Assembly: GCA_019635415.1 (NCBI GenBank)
Contig: JAHBZN010000003.1
Span: 62,001 to 126,000, forward strand
Direction: 5' to 3'
DNA: 64,000 bases
Source of the DNA: Ramlibacter sp.
Lineage (GTDB): Bacteria; Pseudomonadota; Gammaproteobacteria; Burkholderiales; Burkholderiaceae_C
Part shown: positions 1 to 8,369 of the stretch, piece by piece
Layout of the letters: every line of letters starts with the position of its first letter
Position numbering within the stretch: position 1 is the first letter of the stretch
Notes under the pieces: model-generated
Databases searched by the model: none
What the model was told of the DNA's origin: nothing
The model's input: only the letters and a program-made list of their open reading frames with translations
Made by a program: the position numbers and the translations under genes

Positions 1-745
1 CCCACTGGATGAAGCTTTCGGCCATCAGCGCCGTGGGGTCATCGACGCCGGTTGCGGCCCGGGCGCGCGCCACCACCTCGGGCGTGGGGCGCGGGGTGAT
101 GCGATCCACCATGGCATTGGGGCTGCTGGTGTGGGCCTGCACCCAGTCCAGCAGGCCGGCGTCGCCGCACAGCCCGATGAACTGCAGCAGGCCGGCGCGC
201 GAGCGTTCGCCGTTGTGGCGCAGGTTGTCGCAGTTCAGCAGCGTGACCCCGCCGGCCCCGGCGCGCCGGCGCACGCGCAGGATGGCGGTGAGGGCACCGT
301 ACAGGGTGCGGCCTGCGCGGCCTTCACGGGCCGCCGCCAGGTCGGCGGCGATGTCGGGCGCATCGGCGTCGAGCTGGTTGGCGGCATCCAGGTAGTAGCC
401 CGCCTCGGTCACGGTGAAGGAGATGATGCGCGTGGCCGCATCGGCACCCAGTGCCACCAGCCCGGAGAGCGCGGCATCCCAGGGCACCACGGTGCGGATC
501 GCCTCGATGCGCTGGTGGCTGCGCTGGCCGGCCGGCGTGACCGTCTCCAGCGTGTAGGCCCCGCCCTGCGCCTTGAGCGCGGCCAGCGTGTCCGCCATGT
601 CCGGCCGCAGGTTGCCGCCGGCCAGGGCCCAGCGGGTGTCGCCCGCCTCGTGCAAGCGCTGCAGGTAGACCGCCTGGTGGGCGCGGTGGAAGGAGCCGAG
701 CCCGAGATGTAGCATCAGGAACGGGCCGGAATCGGGGACTGCCAT
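1..745 (-). CDS. dalD: D-arabinitol 4-dehydrogenase / mannitol dehydrogenase family, 3' part beyond window
   Basis: NAD-dependent polyol dehydrogenase of the long-chain mannitol dehydrogenase family, oxidising a polyol to the ketose in the cytoplasm. The first 248 residues are visible and the frame is open to the window edge. Near the N-terminus it reads LHLGLGSFHRAHQAVYL, the dinucleotide-binding start of the family; further on come TVTEAGYYLD, LLNCDNLRHNGERSR and PNAMVDRITPRP, all family signatures. The early LGLGSFHRAH form and short N-terminus fit D-arabinitol 4-dehydrogenase (DalD) better than mannitol 2-dehydrogenase, which has a longer leader. The ATG lies 35 bp after the ATPase gene, so it is probably the last or next-to-last gene of the transport operon. 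Substrate specificity (arabinitol, mannitol, sorbitol) is inferred. Confidence 0.85.
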   Translation of the reverse strand, partial: MAVPDSGPFLMLHLGLGSFHRAHQAVYLQRLHEAGDTRWALAGGNLRPDMADTLAALKAQGGAYTLETVTPAGQRSHQRIEAIRTVVPWDAALSGLVALGADAATRIISFTVTEAGYYLDAANQLDADAPDIAADLAAAREGRAGRTLYGALTAILRVRRRAGAGGVTLLNCDNLRHNGERSRAGLLQFIGLCGDAGLLDWVQAHTSSPNAMVDRITPRPTPEVVARARAATGVDDPTALMAESFIQW

Positions 746-780
746 GGTCAGTGAATCGCTTGTTTTTCTGGGAAAAGGGG

Positions 781-1839
781 TCAGCGCGCCGCCGTGGCGT
801 TGCGCAGCACGCGGCCTTGCGCGTCGAACAGGTGGGCGGCCAGGGTGTCCAGCGTGAGGCCCACCGGGTCGCCCGCGCGCAGCGAGGTGCGCGCGCTCTG
901 CCGGGCGGTGAACTGGGCGCCGCCACCCGTCGGGTCCACTCCCACATAGACCAGGGTTTCGGCGCCGAGGGCTTCGACCAGTTCCACGCGGCCGTCGAGC
1001 TGGCCCTGGCCGGCGGCGGTGAGCACCACGCTTTCGGGCCGCAGGCCGATCGATCCGTCGGCCGGGAGCTCGGGTCCGAACATCGCGGCCAGCGCCGGCA
1101 CCGCCGTGGCGGCCACGATGTTCATGGGCGGTGTGCCGATAAACTGCGCCACGAACTGGTTGGCTGGCCGGTCGTACAGCTCCAGCGGCGTGCCCACCTG
1201 CTCCACCAGGCCGTCGCGCAGCACGACCACGCGGTCGGCCAGCGTCATGGCCTCGACCTGATCGTGCGTGACATAGATGGTGGTGGCGCCCAGCTCGCGG
1301 TGCAGCCGCGCGATCTCCACGCGCGTCTGGCCGCGCAGTGCGGCGTCGAGGTTGGACAGCGGTTCGTCGAACAGGAACACCTTGGGCGCGCGCACGATGG
1401 CGCGGCCAATCGCCACGCGCTGGCGCTGCCCGCCCGAGAGCTCACGCGGCGTGCGTTGCAGGTAGGGCCGCAGGTTGAGGATGTCGGCCGCGCGCTCGAC
1501 CTTCTCGCGGATCACGGCCGGGTCGGCCTTGGCCAGCTTGAGCGCAAAGCTCATGTTCTCGTACACCGTCATGTGCGGGTACAGCGCATAGCTCTGGAAC
1601 ACCATGGCGAGGTCGCGCTTGGACGAGGGCAGCTGGGTGATGTCGCGCCCGTCCAGCTCCAGGGCGCCGGCACTGGTGTCCTCCAGGCCGGCGATCAGGC
1701 GCAGCAGCGTGGACTTGCCGCAGCCCGAGGGGCCGACAAACACCACGAACTCGCCGCGCTCGATGGCCAGGTCAATGCCGCGGATGATGCGGGCTTCGCC
1801 AAAGGTTTTCTCGATGCCCTTGAGTTGCAGGAATGGCAT
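781..1839 (-). CDS. mtlK: Polyol/sugar ABC transporter ATP-binding protein (UgpC/MsmX/SmoK type)
   Basis: ATPase that energises the polyol importer encoded upstream. 352 residues, the usual length for CUT1 ATPases with a C-terminal regulatory (TOBE) domain. Walker A is GPSGCGKST near residue 37, the ABC signature LSGGQRQRVAIGRA near 134, Walker B VFLFDEPLSNLD near 155, and the switch histidine follows in YVTHDQVEAMTLADR. Residues after about 240 form the TOBE region that binds the permease EAA loops. It follows the second permease by 23 bp and precedes the dehydrogenase, the order mtlE-F-G-K-D described for pseudomonad mannitol/arabinitol operons. The symbol follows that gene order; smoK would be equivalent. 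Confidence 0.93.
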   Translation of the reverse strand: MPFLQLKGIEKTFGEARIIRGIDLAIERGEFVVFVGPSGCGKSTLLRLIAGLEDTSAGALELDGRDITQLPSSKRDLAMVFQSYALYPHMTVYENMSFALKLAKADPAVIREKVERAADILNLRPYLQRTPRELSGGQRQRVAIGRAIVRAPKVFLFDEPLSNLDAALRGQTRVEIARLHRELGATTIYVTHDQVEAMTLADRVVVLRDGLVEQVGTPLELYDRPANQFVAQFIGTPPMNIVAATAVPALAAMFGPELPADGSIGLRPESVVLTAAGQGQLDGRVELVEALGAETLVYVGVDPTGGGAQFTARQSARTSLRAGDPVGLTLDTLAAHLFDAQGRVLRNATAAR

Positions 1840-1862
1840 GTTGGTTTTCCGGTTGCGGCGCG

Positions 1863-2690
1863 CTACTTCACGGCGCCAAAGGTCAGGCCCTGCACCAGCT
1901 GCTTCTGGCTGAACCAGCCGAAGACCACGATGGGCGCGATGGCCATGAGCGAGGCCGCCGACAGCTTGGCCCAGAACAGCCCCTCGGGGCTGGAATACGA
2001 GGCGATCAGCGTGGCCAGCGTGCCGGCCTTGGCCGAGCTCAGGTTCAGCGCCCAGAAGGCTTCATTCCAGGCCAGCACCAGGCACAGCAGGCCGGTGGAG
2101 GCAATGCCGCCCATGCCCAGCGGCAGCAGCACCAGCCGCAGCTCCTGCCACAGCGTGGCGCCGTCCATGCGCGCGGCCTCGAGGATTTCATGCGGGATGT
2201 CCTTGAAGTGCGAATACAGCATCCAGACCATGATGGGCAGGTTGCTCAGCGTGAAGACGATGGTCAGTCCGGTCTGGGTGTCCAGCAAGGCCGACTTCTG
2301 CGCGAGCACGTAGATGGGCACCAGTGCGCCCACCGCCGGCATCATCTTGGTGGACAGCATCCACATCAGCAGGTTGCGCGTGTGGCGGGTGCGGAAGAAG
2401 GCCATGGAGTAGGCCGCGGGCGCCGCGATCAGCAGGCCGATGAGCGTGGACAGCACGCTGGTGACGATGGAGTTCCTGGCGTACAGCAGGTAGTCGCTGC
2501 GCTCCTGCACCTCATGGAAGTTGCCCAGCGTGGGCTCAAACAGCAGCAGCGGCGGCACGTGGATGGCCTGGAGTTCGGTCTTGAACGCGGTCAGCACCAG
2601 CCATCCCAACGGGAAGAACAGCAGCAAGGTGACGGCCCAGGCCGCGGCGGTGCGCAGCGCCAGGGCGGGAGTGAAGCGGGATGAAGCCAT
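1863..2690 (-). CDS. mtlG: Polyol/sugar ABC transporter permease (MalG/SmoG-like)
   Basis: Inner-membrane permease subunit of a CUT1 sugar/polyol importer. 275 residues with about six hydrophobic segments. The first is near residues 10-35, and the EAA loop that contacts the ATPase lies near 190 (ILEAARMDGATLWQELRLVLLPLG). The first residues, MASSRFTPALALRT, and the position only 4 bp after the preceding permease support this start. Together with its partner at 2695-3552 it should form the heterodimeric channel fed by the binding protein. Confidence 0.92.
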   Translation of the reverse strand: MASSRFTPALALRTAAAWAVTLLLFFPLGWLVLTAFKTELQAIHVPPLLLFEPTLGNFHEVQERSDYLLYARNSIVTSVLSTLIGLLIAAPAAYSMAFFRTRHTRNLLMWMLSTKMMPAVGALVPIYVLAQKSALLDTQTGLTIVFTLSNLPIMVWMLYSHFKDIPHEILEAARMDGATLWQELRLVLLPLGMGGIASTGLLCLVLAWNEAFWALNLSSAKAGTLATLIASYSSPEGLFWAKLSAASLMAIAPIVVFGWFSQKQLVQGLTFGAVK

Positions 2691-2694
2691 GCGT

Positions 2695-3552
2695 TCAGTC
2701 CAGGTTCTTGCCGACCATGCGGATCAGGAAGACCGCGGCGATGTTGGCCAGCACCACGGCAAACAGCGCACCGGCCGACGCCACGCCAGCGTCGAAGTTC
2801 AGCAGCGCCTGCTTGAAGATCAGGAAGGCCACGTTGGTGCTGGCATCGCCCGGTCCGCCGCCGGTGGTGGTGAAGATTTCGGCGAACACGCTCATGAGGA
2901 AGATCATCTCGATCATCACCACCACCGCGATCGAGCGGCCCAGGTGTGGCAGCACCATGTAGCGCAGCTGCTGCAGGTAGCTGGCGCCGTCCATGCGCGC
3001 GGCCTCGAGCTGCTCGCGGTTCATGGACTGCAGCGCCGTCATGAAGATCAGCGTGGCAAAAGGCAGCCACTGCCAGGCGATCATGACGATCACGCTGAAC
3101 AGCGGCACGTCGGTGAGCCAGTCCACCGGCTGCGCGCCGAAGAAGCGCCAGACCTGGGCCAGCACACCGTAGATCGGGTTCATCATCATGTGCTTCCACA
3201 GCAGCGCGTTGACCGTGGGCATGACGAAGAACGGGGAAATCAGCAGGATGCGCACCAGGCTGCGGCCGGGAAAGGGCTCGTCGATCAGCAACGCCAGCGC
3301 GACGCCGCCGATGACCGTGATGAGGATCACGCTGCCCAGCAGCAGCAGGGTGTTGAGCACCGCCGCGGTGAACGACGGGTCGGTCAGGAAGAACTCGTAG
3401 TTCTCCAGCCCCGCGAATCCGCTGATCTCGGGCTGCAACAGGTTGTAGCGGATCAGCGAGAAATAGATCGTCATCAGCAGCGGCACGATCATCCAGAGGA
3501 AGAGCGTGACCACGGCCGGGGCGAGCAGGGCGCGGGGCAGGAGGCGGTTCAT
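2695..3552 (-). CDS. mtlF: Polyol/sugar ABC transporter permease (MalF/SmoF-like)
   Basis: Second inner-membrane permease of the polyol importer, 285 residues with about six membrane spans. The EAA motif is at LEAARMDGASYLQQLRYM near residues 182-199. MalF-type permeases in this subfamily lack the large periplasmic insertion, and so does this one. It lies 31 bp after the binding-protein stop and 4 bp before the partner permease, so tight co-translation is expected. Many methionines and a WQWLPFATLIFM stretch are typical of the SmoF group. Confidence 0.92.
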   Translation of the reverse strand: MNRLLPRALLAPAVVTLFLWMIVPLLMTIYFSLIRYNLLQPEISGFAGLENYEFFLTDPSFTAAVLNTLLLLGSVILITVIGGVALALLIDEPFPGRSLVRILLISPFFVMPTVNALLWKHMMMNPIYGVLAQVWRFFGAQPVDWLTDVPLFSVIVMIAWQWLPFATLIFMTALQSMNREQLEAARMDGASYLQQLRYMVLPHLGRSIAVVVMIEMIFLMSVFAEIFTTTGGGPGDASTNVAFLIFKQALLNFDAGVASAGALFAVVLANIAAVFLIRMVGKNLD

Positions 3553-3583
3553 GACGGCGGGCTCGGTGCGGGGCGGGCGGCGC

Positions 3584-4891
<1,308 letters not shown>

Positions 4892-5000
4892 GGGTTGTCT
4901 CCTGAAAACCTGTGGTTGGGATCGGTGTGCAACGCTTCAACAGCACCGCGTCGACAGGCTGAACGATAGGTGCTCGTGGCCGCCGCATTGATACTTGGGA

Positions 5001-5062
5001 CGGCAGAACCTGTACTTTATTTCGTCATCATGGCAGGGGTTTCACCAATTTGGCGGCAGAAC
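5001..5062 (-). promoter_or_regulatory. Direct repeats CGGCAGAAC upstream of the polyol operon
   Basis: CGGCAGAAC occurs at 5001-5009 and again at 5054-5062, 53 bp apart (five helical turns), 110 and 163 bp upstream of the binding-protein start. A GGCGG...CCGCC pair (5052-5056, 5069-5073) overlaps the distal copy. Same-face spacing suggests an operator pair for a regulator outside the window; this is inference. The rest of 4892-5170 holds the operon leader and the repeat at 5107-5168, and no gene. Confidence 0.35.
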
Positions 5063-5106
5063 GTATCTCCGCCGAAAGGATCGCATCCGACCTTGGGTAC
5101 ACCCCG

Positions 5107-5168
5107 TTTTTGCTATCTATTCCATAGCTGAAAGTGGCCACCCCGCTTGGGCTACAGCCCGATTTGCC
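5107..5168 (+). repeat. Dispersed ~60-bp repeat, copy A (intergenic)
   Basis: Forward copy of the repeat family found at six or more places in this window. It begins TTTTTGCTATCTATTCCATAGCTG, here split for reading as TTTTTGCTATC / TATTCCATAGCTG, continues AAAGTGGCC, and ends GGGCTACAGCCCGATTTGCC. The first third can fold (GCTAT...ATAGC). It lies 3 bp past the stop of the leftward hydrolase-like gene. Read from GCT the copy has no stop and would give AIYSIAESGHPAWATARFA, closely like the peptide that another copy encodes inside LeuRS. Confidence 0.75.
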
Positions 5169-5170
5169 GT

Positions 5171-5800
5171 TTATTCCAGGGCCTTGAGCCAGTCCAGCAC
5201 CGGTTTGACCGCGGCTTCGGGCGTGCCCTTGTGGTCGGCATTGACCACGACATAGGCGCTGCCGGGATGGGGGGGCGCCTTTGCATAGGCAAAGGCCTCG
5301 CCGCGGGCGAACAGCGGGTCGCCGTCGCCCACGACCCAGATCGCGGGAATGTGCTGGCGCATCTTCGCAGCAACGGCCGGCAGCTCGCCCAGGCCCGGCG
5401 CGCGGGCCAGGGGAGCGATGGCCACCACGGCGTCGGGCTCGCCGGTCGCGCCCGCGTAGGCCAGCGCGGCATTCGCGCCGTGGCCCTCGCCCAGGACCAC
5501 GATCCGCCGCGCGCCGTCGCGCCGCAGGTTTTTGACCAGCCGGCCCAGTTCCTGCCAGGCGGCTGCGGCATCCTTGTCGTTGTGGCGCGCCTTCGACCAG
5601 GGCATGTCGGGGGCGCGCGGCGTGCAGGTGGGCTGCAGCTTGCGGCCCAGTGCCGCCATGGCCGCCGGTGAACTGCCGGCGTCGTGCAGCAGCAGGACCA
5701 CGCAGTCCCGCGCCTCTGGCTGGGCCATCAGCGGCCCGGCCAGCCAGAGCCCCAGCAGCCCGGGAACCGCGTGGCGGAGGAAACGCGCAATGCTGCCCAT
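5171..5800 (-). CDS. Exported alpha/beta-hydrolase-like protein with altered nucleophile elbow
   Basis: 209 residues with an N-terminal signal peptide (about residues 1-26, ending LAGPLMAQ). The body has the alpha/beta hydrolase layout: an early strand VVLLLHDAG, an elbow strand RRIVVLGEGHGANAAL, then IWVVGDGDPLF (acid position) and VVNADHKGTP (histidine position). The elbow reads G-E-G-H-G at 104-108, so the expected serine of GxSxG is glycine. It may be a non-catalytic or differently acting relative; DUF3530-like proteins have similar elbows, but I cannot confirm membership. The ATG at 5800 has AGGAG upstream. It lies downstream of two GST genes with 56 bp between. Confidence 0.75.
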   Translation of the reverse strand: MGSIARFLRHAVPGLLGLWLAGPLMAQPEARDCVVLLLHDAGSSPAAMAALGRKLQPTCTPRAPDMPWSKARHNDKDAAAAWQELGRLVKNLRRDGARRIVVLGEGHGANAALAYAGATGEPDAVVAIAPLARAPGLGELPAVAAKMRQHIPAIWVVGDGDPLFARGEAFAYAKAPPHPGSAYVVVNADHKGTPEAAVKPVLDWLKALE

Positions 5801-5856
5801 GGTCTTGCTCCTGTTTGGCACCCATGATGGCAGCCCCGCCCGGGCCCGCAACCCGT

Positions 5857-6528
5857 TCAGACCCTGATGCGCCGCCCCAGTTCGGACGGTCGGGCAGCCA
5901 GGAACTGCCGCAGGCGCAGCGGGTAGTCCGCGGCCACGGCCGACCGCACCGACCCGCGCTGCGCGAGCCCGGCGCGCCAGGCCTGCAGGCGCGGCAGGCC
6001 CTCGAGCCACCCGGCCTCCCCCGCGGCCTCGAACGCATCGAGGTAGCGGAACACCGGCGCCCAGGCTGCGTCGACGAGGCTGAAGGCGGGGCCCGCGAAC
6101 AGCGGGCCCCGGGCCGACAGCGCGGGCTCCAGCCGCTCGAACTGCGCGCGCAGCGCAGCGCGCCGGGTGACCAGCGCCAGGGCATCAGGCGCGTTGTAGA
6201 AGCCGGCGATGGTGTTGAGCACAGCCGAGGCAAATTCCACCCAGCCGCGGTGCTGCGCGCGCGTCAGGGCCGCCTCGGGGTGCAGGCGCGGCTCGAACAT
6301 CTCGTCCAGGTACTCGCAGATCACGGCCGATTCGAAAACCGGCTCCTCCCCCACCAGCAGCACCGGCGTCTTGCCCAGGGGCGAGACGGCGGTGAACCAG
6401 CCGGGCTTGTCACTCAGGTCCACGTCGCGCCGCTCGTGGGCCACGCCTTTTTCGGCGAGCACGATGGCCGCGCGCTGCACATAGGGACACAGCGCGTGGC
6501 TGACCAGGGTCAATGGCGGCAGGTCCAT
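5857..6528 (-). CDS. Glutathione S-transferase family protein (CPYVQR type)
   Basis: Cytosolic GST-fold protein of 223 residues. The thioredoxin-like N-domain starts LTLVSHALCPYVQRAAIVLAEKG, shown here as its key part CPYVQR with a putative active cysteine near residue 14, then SPLGKTPVLLVGEEPVFESAVICEY with the cis-Pro and glutathione-binding ES pair. The C-terminal all-helical domain follows from about residue 90. The CPYxxR motif resembles omega-like or glutathionyl-hydroquinone-reductase-like proteins rather than beta GSTs, so thiol transfer or reductive dehalogenation-type chemistry is possible. It sits 3 bp after another GST gene, forming an operon facing away from the LysR gene. Confidence 0.9.
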   Translation of the reverse strand: MDLPPLTLVSHALCPYVQRAAIVLAEKGVAHERRDVDLSDKPGWFTAVSPLGKTPVLLVGEEPVFESAVICEYLDEMFEPRLHPEAALTRAQHRGWVEFASAVLNTIAGFYNAPDALALVTRRAALRAQFERLEPALSARGPLFAGPAFSLVDAAWAPVFRYLDAFEAAGEAGWLEGLPRLQAWRAGLAQRGSVRSAVAADYPLRLRQFLAARPSELGRRIRV

Positions 6529-6531
6529 GGC

Positions 6532-7146
6532 TCAGCCCTTCGCCAGGCCTTCGGCCCGCAGCGCGGCCTGCACCGCCGGACGGGCCGCGACGCGCTGCAT
6601 CCAGGCCGTCAGGGCCGGCCAGGCTTTCAGGCTCAGGCCCAGCATCGGCGCCCAGTTGACGATAGCAAAGGCATAGGCGTCGGCCACGGTGAAGGCCTCG
6701 CCTGCCACATGGGCCGAGCGGGCCAGCCGCGCGTCCAGCTCGCCCAGGCGCAGCGTGATCCTGTCCTTGCAGGCCTGGCGCGTGGACTCGGCGGTCTCCT
6801 TGTGCCACAGCCAGGGGCTGAACACCTTGTGCAGTTCACTGGACACAAAGGCCAGCCACTGCAGCACCTCGAAACGGGCCCGGCTGCCCGCGGGTGGCAG
6901 CAGTCCCCCGTGCGGGTCCAGGTCGCCCACATGCTGCAGCAGGGCCGCGACCTCGGTATGGCGCGAACCGTCGTCCAGTTCAAGCAGCGGCACGTAGCCG
7001 CGCGGATTGACGCCCAGGTAGTCGGCGCCGCCCTCGATGCGGTGGGTGGCCAGATCCACCTTGACCAGTTCAGGGGACAGACCGGCCTCGCGGGCCGCGA
7101 TATGCACCGCGAGCGAGCAGGCCCCGGGGGCGTAGTAAAGCTTCAT
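6532..7146 (-). CDS. Glutathione S-transferase (beta-class, GstA-like)
   Basis: 204-residue cytosolic GST. It begins MKLYYAPGACSLAVHIAARE, with the beta-class active cysteine at position 10, followed by YLGVNPRGYVPLLELDDG and the helical C-domain. The start at 7146 is fixed by an AAGGAG 5 bp upstream and by the family N-terminus; an upstream in-frame TTG would add 15 unlikely residues. It is the first gene of the leftward GST pair and diverges from a LysR regulator across a 68-bp spacer carrying paired operator-like sites, so inducible control by that regulator is likely. Confidence 0.92.
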   Translation of the reverse strand: MKLYYAPGACSLAVHIAAREAGLSPELVKVDLATHRIEGGADYLGVNPRGYVPLLELDDGSRHTEVAALLQHVGDLDPHGGLLPPAGSRARFEVLQWLAFVSSELHKVFSPWLWHKETAESTRQACKDRITLRLGELDARLARSAHVAGEAFTVADAYAFAIVNWAPMLGLSLKAWPALTAWMQRVAARPAVQAALRAEGLAKG

Positions 7147-7184
7147 GGAAGTACTCCTTGGGTTGTGAAGGAGTGAAATGTAGG

Positions 7185-7242
7185 ATTGCATTCACGCAAC
7201 GAAAATAGGCAATCATGAAAACTGATATTGCATATTCGCAAT
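7185..7242. promoter_or_regulatory. Paired ATTGC-N6-GCAAY sites between gst and lysR
   Basis: ATTGCATTCACGCAAC at 7185-7200 and ATTGCATATTCGCAAT at 7227-7242 are two inverted-repeat sites of the same design, the second perfect in its arms. Their centres are 42 bp apart, four helical turns. A single half site GCAAT lies between them near 7209-7213. The second site is inside the first codons of the LysR gene. This is the arrangement expected for a LysR tetramer controlling the divergent GST operon and itself. Confidence 0.55.
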
Positions 7243-8114
7243 ACTCGCTCTCGGCCACCGACCTCGGAATCCTGCTGGCACTGGTGCGCGGTCGCACTCT
7301 GGCCGACGCCGGCGCGCGCCTGGGCGCGGACACCTCCACCGTGTTCCGCGCGGTGCAGCGCATCGAGAAGCAACTGGGCCAACGCCTGTTCGAGCGATCG
7401 CGCCAGGGCTACCTCCCGTCGGACGCAATGCTCGCCATGGCGCGCCACGCCGAACGCATCGAGGCCGAACTGGAGGCGGCACGCGCGGCCGCCCGGGGCC
7501 CGGCGGATCCGGTGTCGGGCCGGGTGCGGCTGACCACCACCGACTCGGTGCTGCGTGGCGTGGTGCTGCCGGTGCTGCCCGCGCTGGCGCGCCAGCACCC
7601 GCTGCTGCAGCTCGAGCTGCGCAGCACCAACGAAGTCCTGAGCCTGACCCGGCGCGACGCCGACCTGGCCCTGCGCGCGGTCAGTCCCACGCAGAAGCCG
7701 CCGGATCACCTGATCGGGCGGGCCCTGGGCACGCTGCGCTTCGTGGTCTGCGCCGCAAAGACGCTGCCACCGAGGCAGCGCCGCCTGCCGCTGGAGCAAC
7801 AGGACTGGGTGGCCCCCGACGAGGCCATGCCCGAACACCCCTCGGTGCGTTGGCGCCGCAAGGCCCTGCCGCGGACCACGCCACGCCACCTGGTGGACGG
7901 CATCGTGGGCGTGGCCGACGCGCTGCATTGCGGGCTCGGCGTGGGGGTGCTGCCGCTGTTCATGCTCCCGCAGATGCCGTCGCTCGTGGCCCTGACCGAC
8001 CCCCTGGCCGATTGCGAGTCACGGCTGTGGCTGCTGGCGCATCCCGAATCACGGCACCTGCGGCGCATCGCGGCGGTCTATCAGCACCTGGCGGCCAGCG
8101 TCCAGCTCCCTTGA
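7215..8114 (+). CDS. LysR-family transcriptional regulator
   Basis: 299-residue DNA-binding regulator. A winged helix-turn-helix lies at about residues 16-75 (LADAGARLGADTSTVFRAVQ then RIEKQLGQRLFERSRQGY); the C-terminal part from about 95 is the periplasmic-binding-like effector domain (LRGVVLPVLPALARQHPLLQ; DADLALRAV). No other in-frame ATG exists before the helix-turn-helix, so the start at 7215 is kept although the Shine-Dalgarno is weak and one operator-like site overlaps codons 5-10. It probably controls the divergent GST genes; the effector is unknown. The C-terminal sequence matches the subgroup with a compact effector domain (PTQKPPDHLIGRAL). Confidence 0.92.
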   Translation: MKTDIAYSQYSLSATDLGILLALVRGRTLADAGARLGADTSTVFRAVQRIEKQLGQRLFERSRQGYLPSDAMLAMARHAERIEAELEAARAAARGPADPVSGRVRLTTTDSVLRGVVLPVLPALARQHPLLQLELRSTNEVLSLTRRDADLALRAVSPTQKPPDHLIGRALGTLRFVVCAAKTLPPRQRRLPLEQQDWVAPDEAMPEHPSVRWRRKALPRTTPRHLVDGIVGVADALHCGLGVGVLPLFMLPQMPSLVALTDPLADCESRLWLLAHPESRHLRRIAAVYQHLAASVQLP

Positions 8115-8141
8115 AACAGGCCGCGCGGGTAGACTTGCCGG

Positions 8142-8369
8142 ATGTCCGCTGCGGCCGCTCCCGATCCGTCCCGTTGCCCGCTGTGCGGCGAAACCAACCA
8201 GTGCGCGATGCAGGTGCAGCGCCTGACCGGCCTCCCCCAGGAGCCGTGCTGGTGCACCCGGGTCGATTTCGCGCCGGCGCTGCTGGCGCGCGTGCCCGAA
8301 GCCGCGCGGCGCCAGGCCTGCATCTGCCACCGCTGCGCGACGGCGCCGACCCCTGCCCATGAACCCTGA
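8142..8369 (+). CDS. Cysteine-rich CWC family protein
   Basis: 75-residue small protein with the Cys_rich_CWC pattern: RCPLCGETNQCAMQ near the N-terminus, then PCWC in the middle and CICHRC near the end. The paired cysteines suggest a metal-binding fold; no function is established for the family. Its end overlaps the start of the MFS gene by 11 bp, so the two are translationally linked. A TAGACT hexamer ends 6 bp before the ATG and there is no Shine-Dalgarno, so the transcript may be leaderless. Confidence 0.8.
   Translation: MSAAAAPDPSRCPLCGETNQCAMQVQRLTGLPQEPCWCTRVDFAPALLARVPEAARRQACICHRCATAPTPAHEP

Noticed and set aside
324..947. 207-codon leftward frame across the dehydrogenase start
   Set aside because: Out of frame with both the ATPase and the dehydrogenase; Arg/Pro-rich shadow.
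5028..6233. 401-codon leftward frame over the hydrolase and GST genes
   Set aside because: Arg/Pro/Ala-rich, overlaps two clear genes in another frame, and would run through an intergenic repeat.
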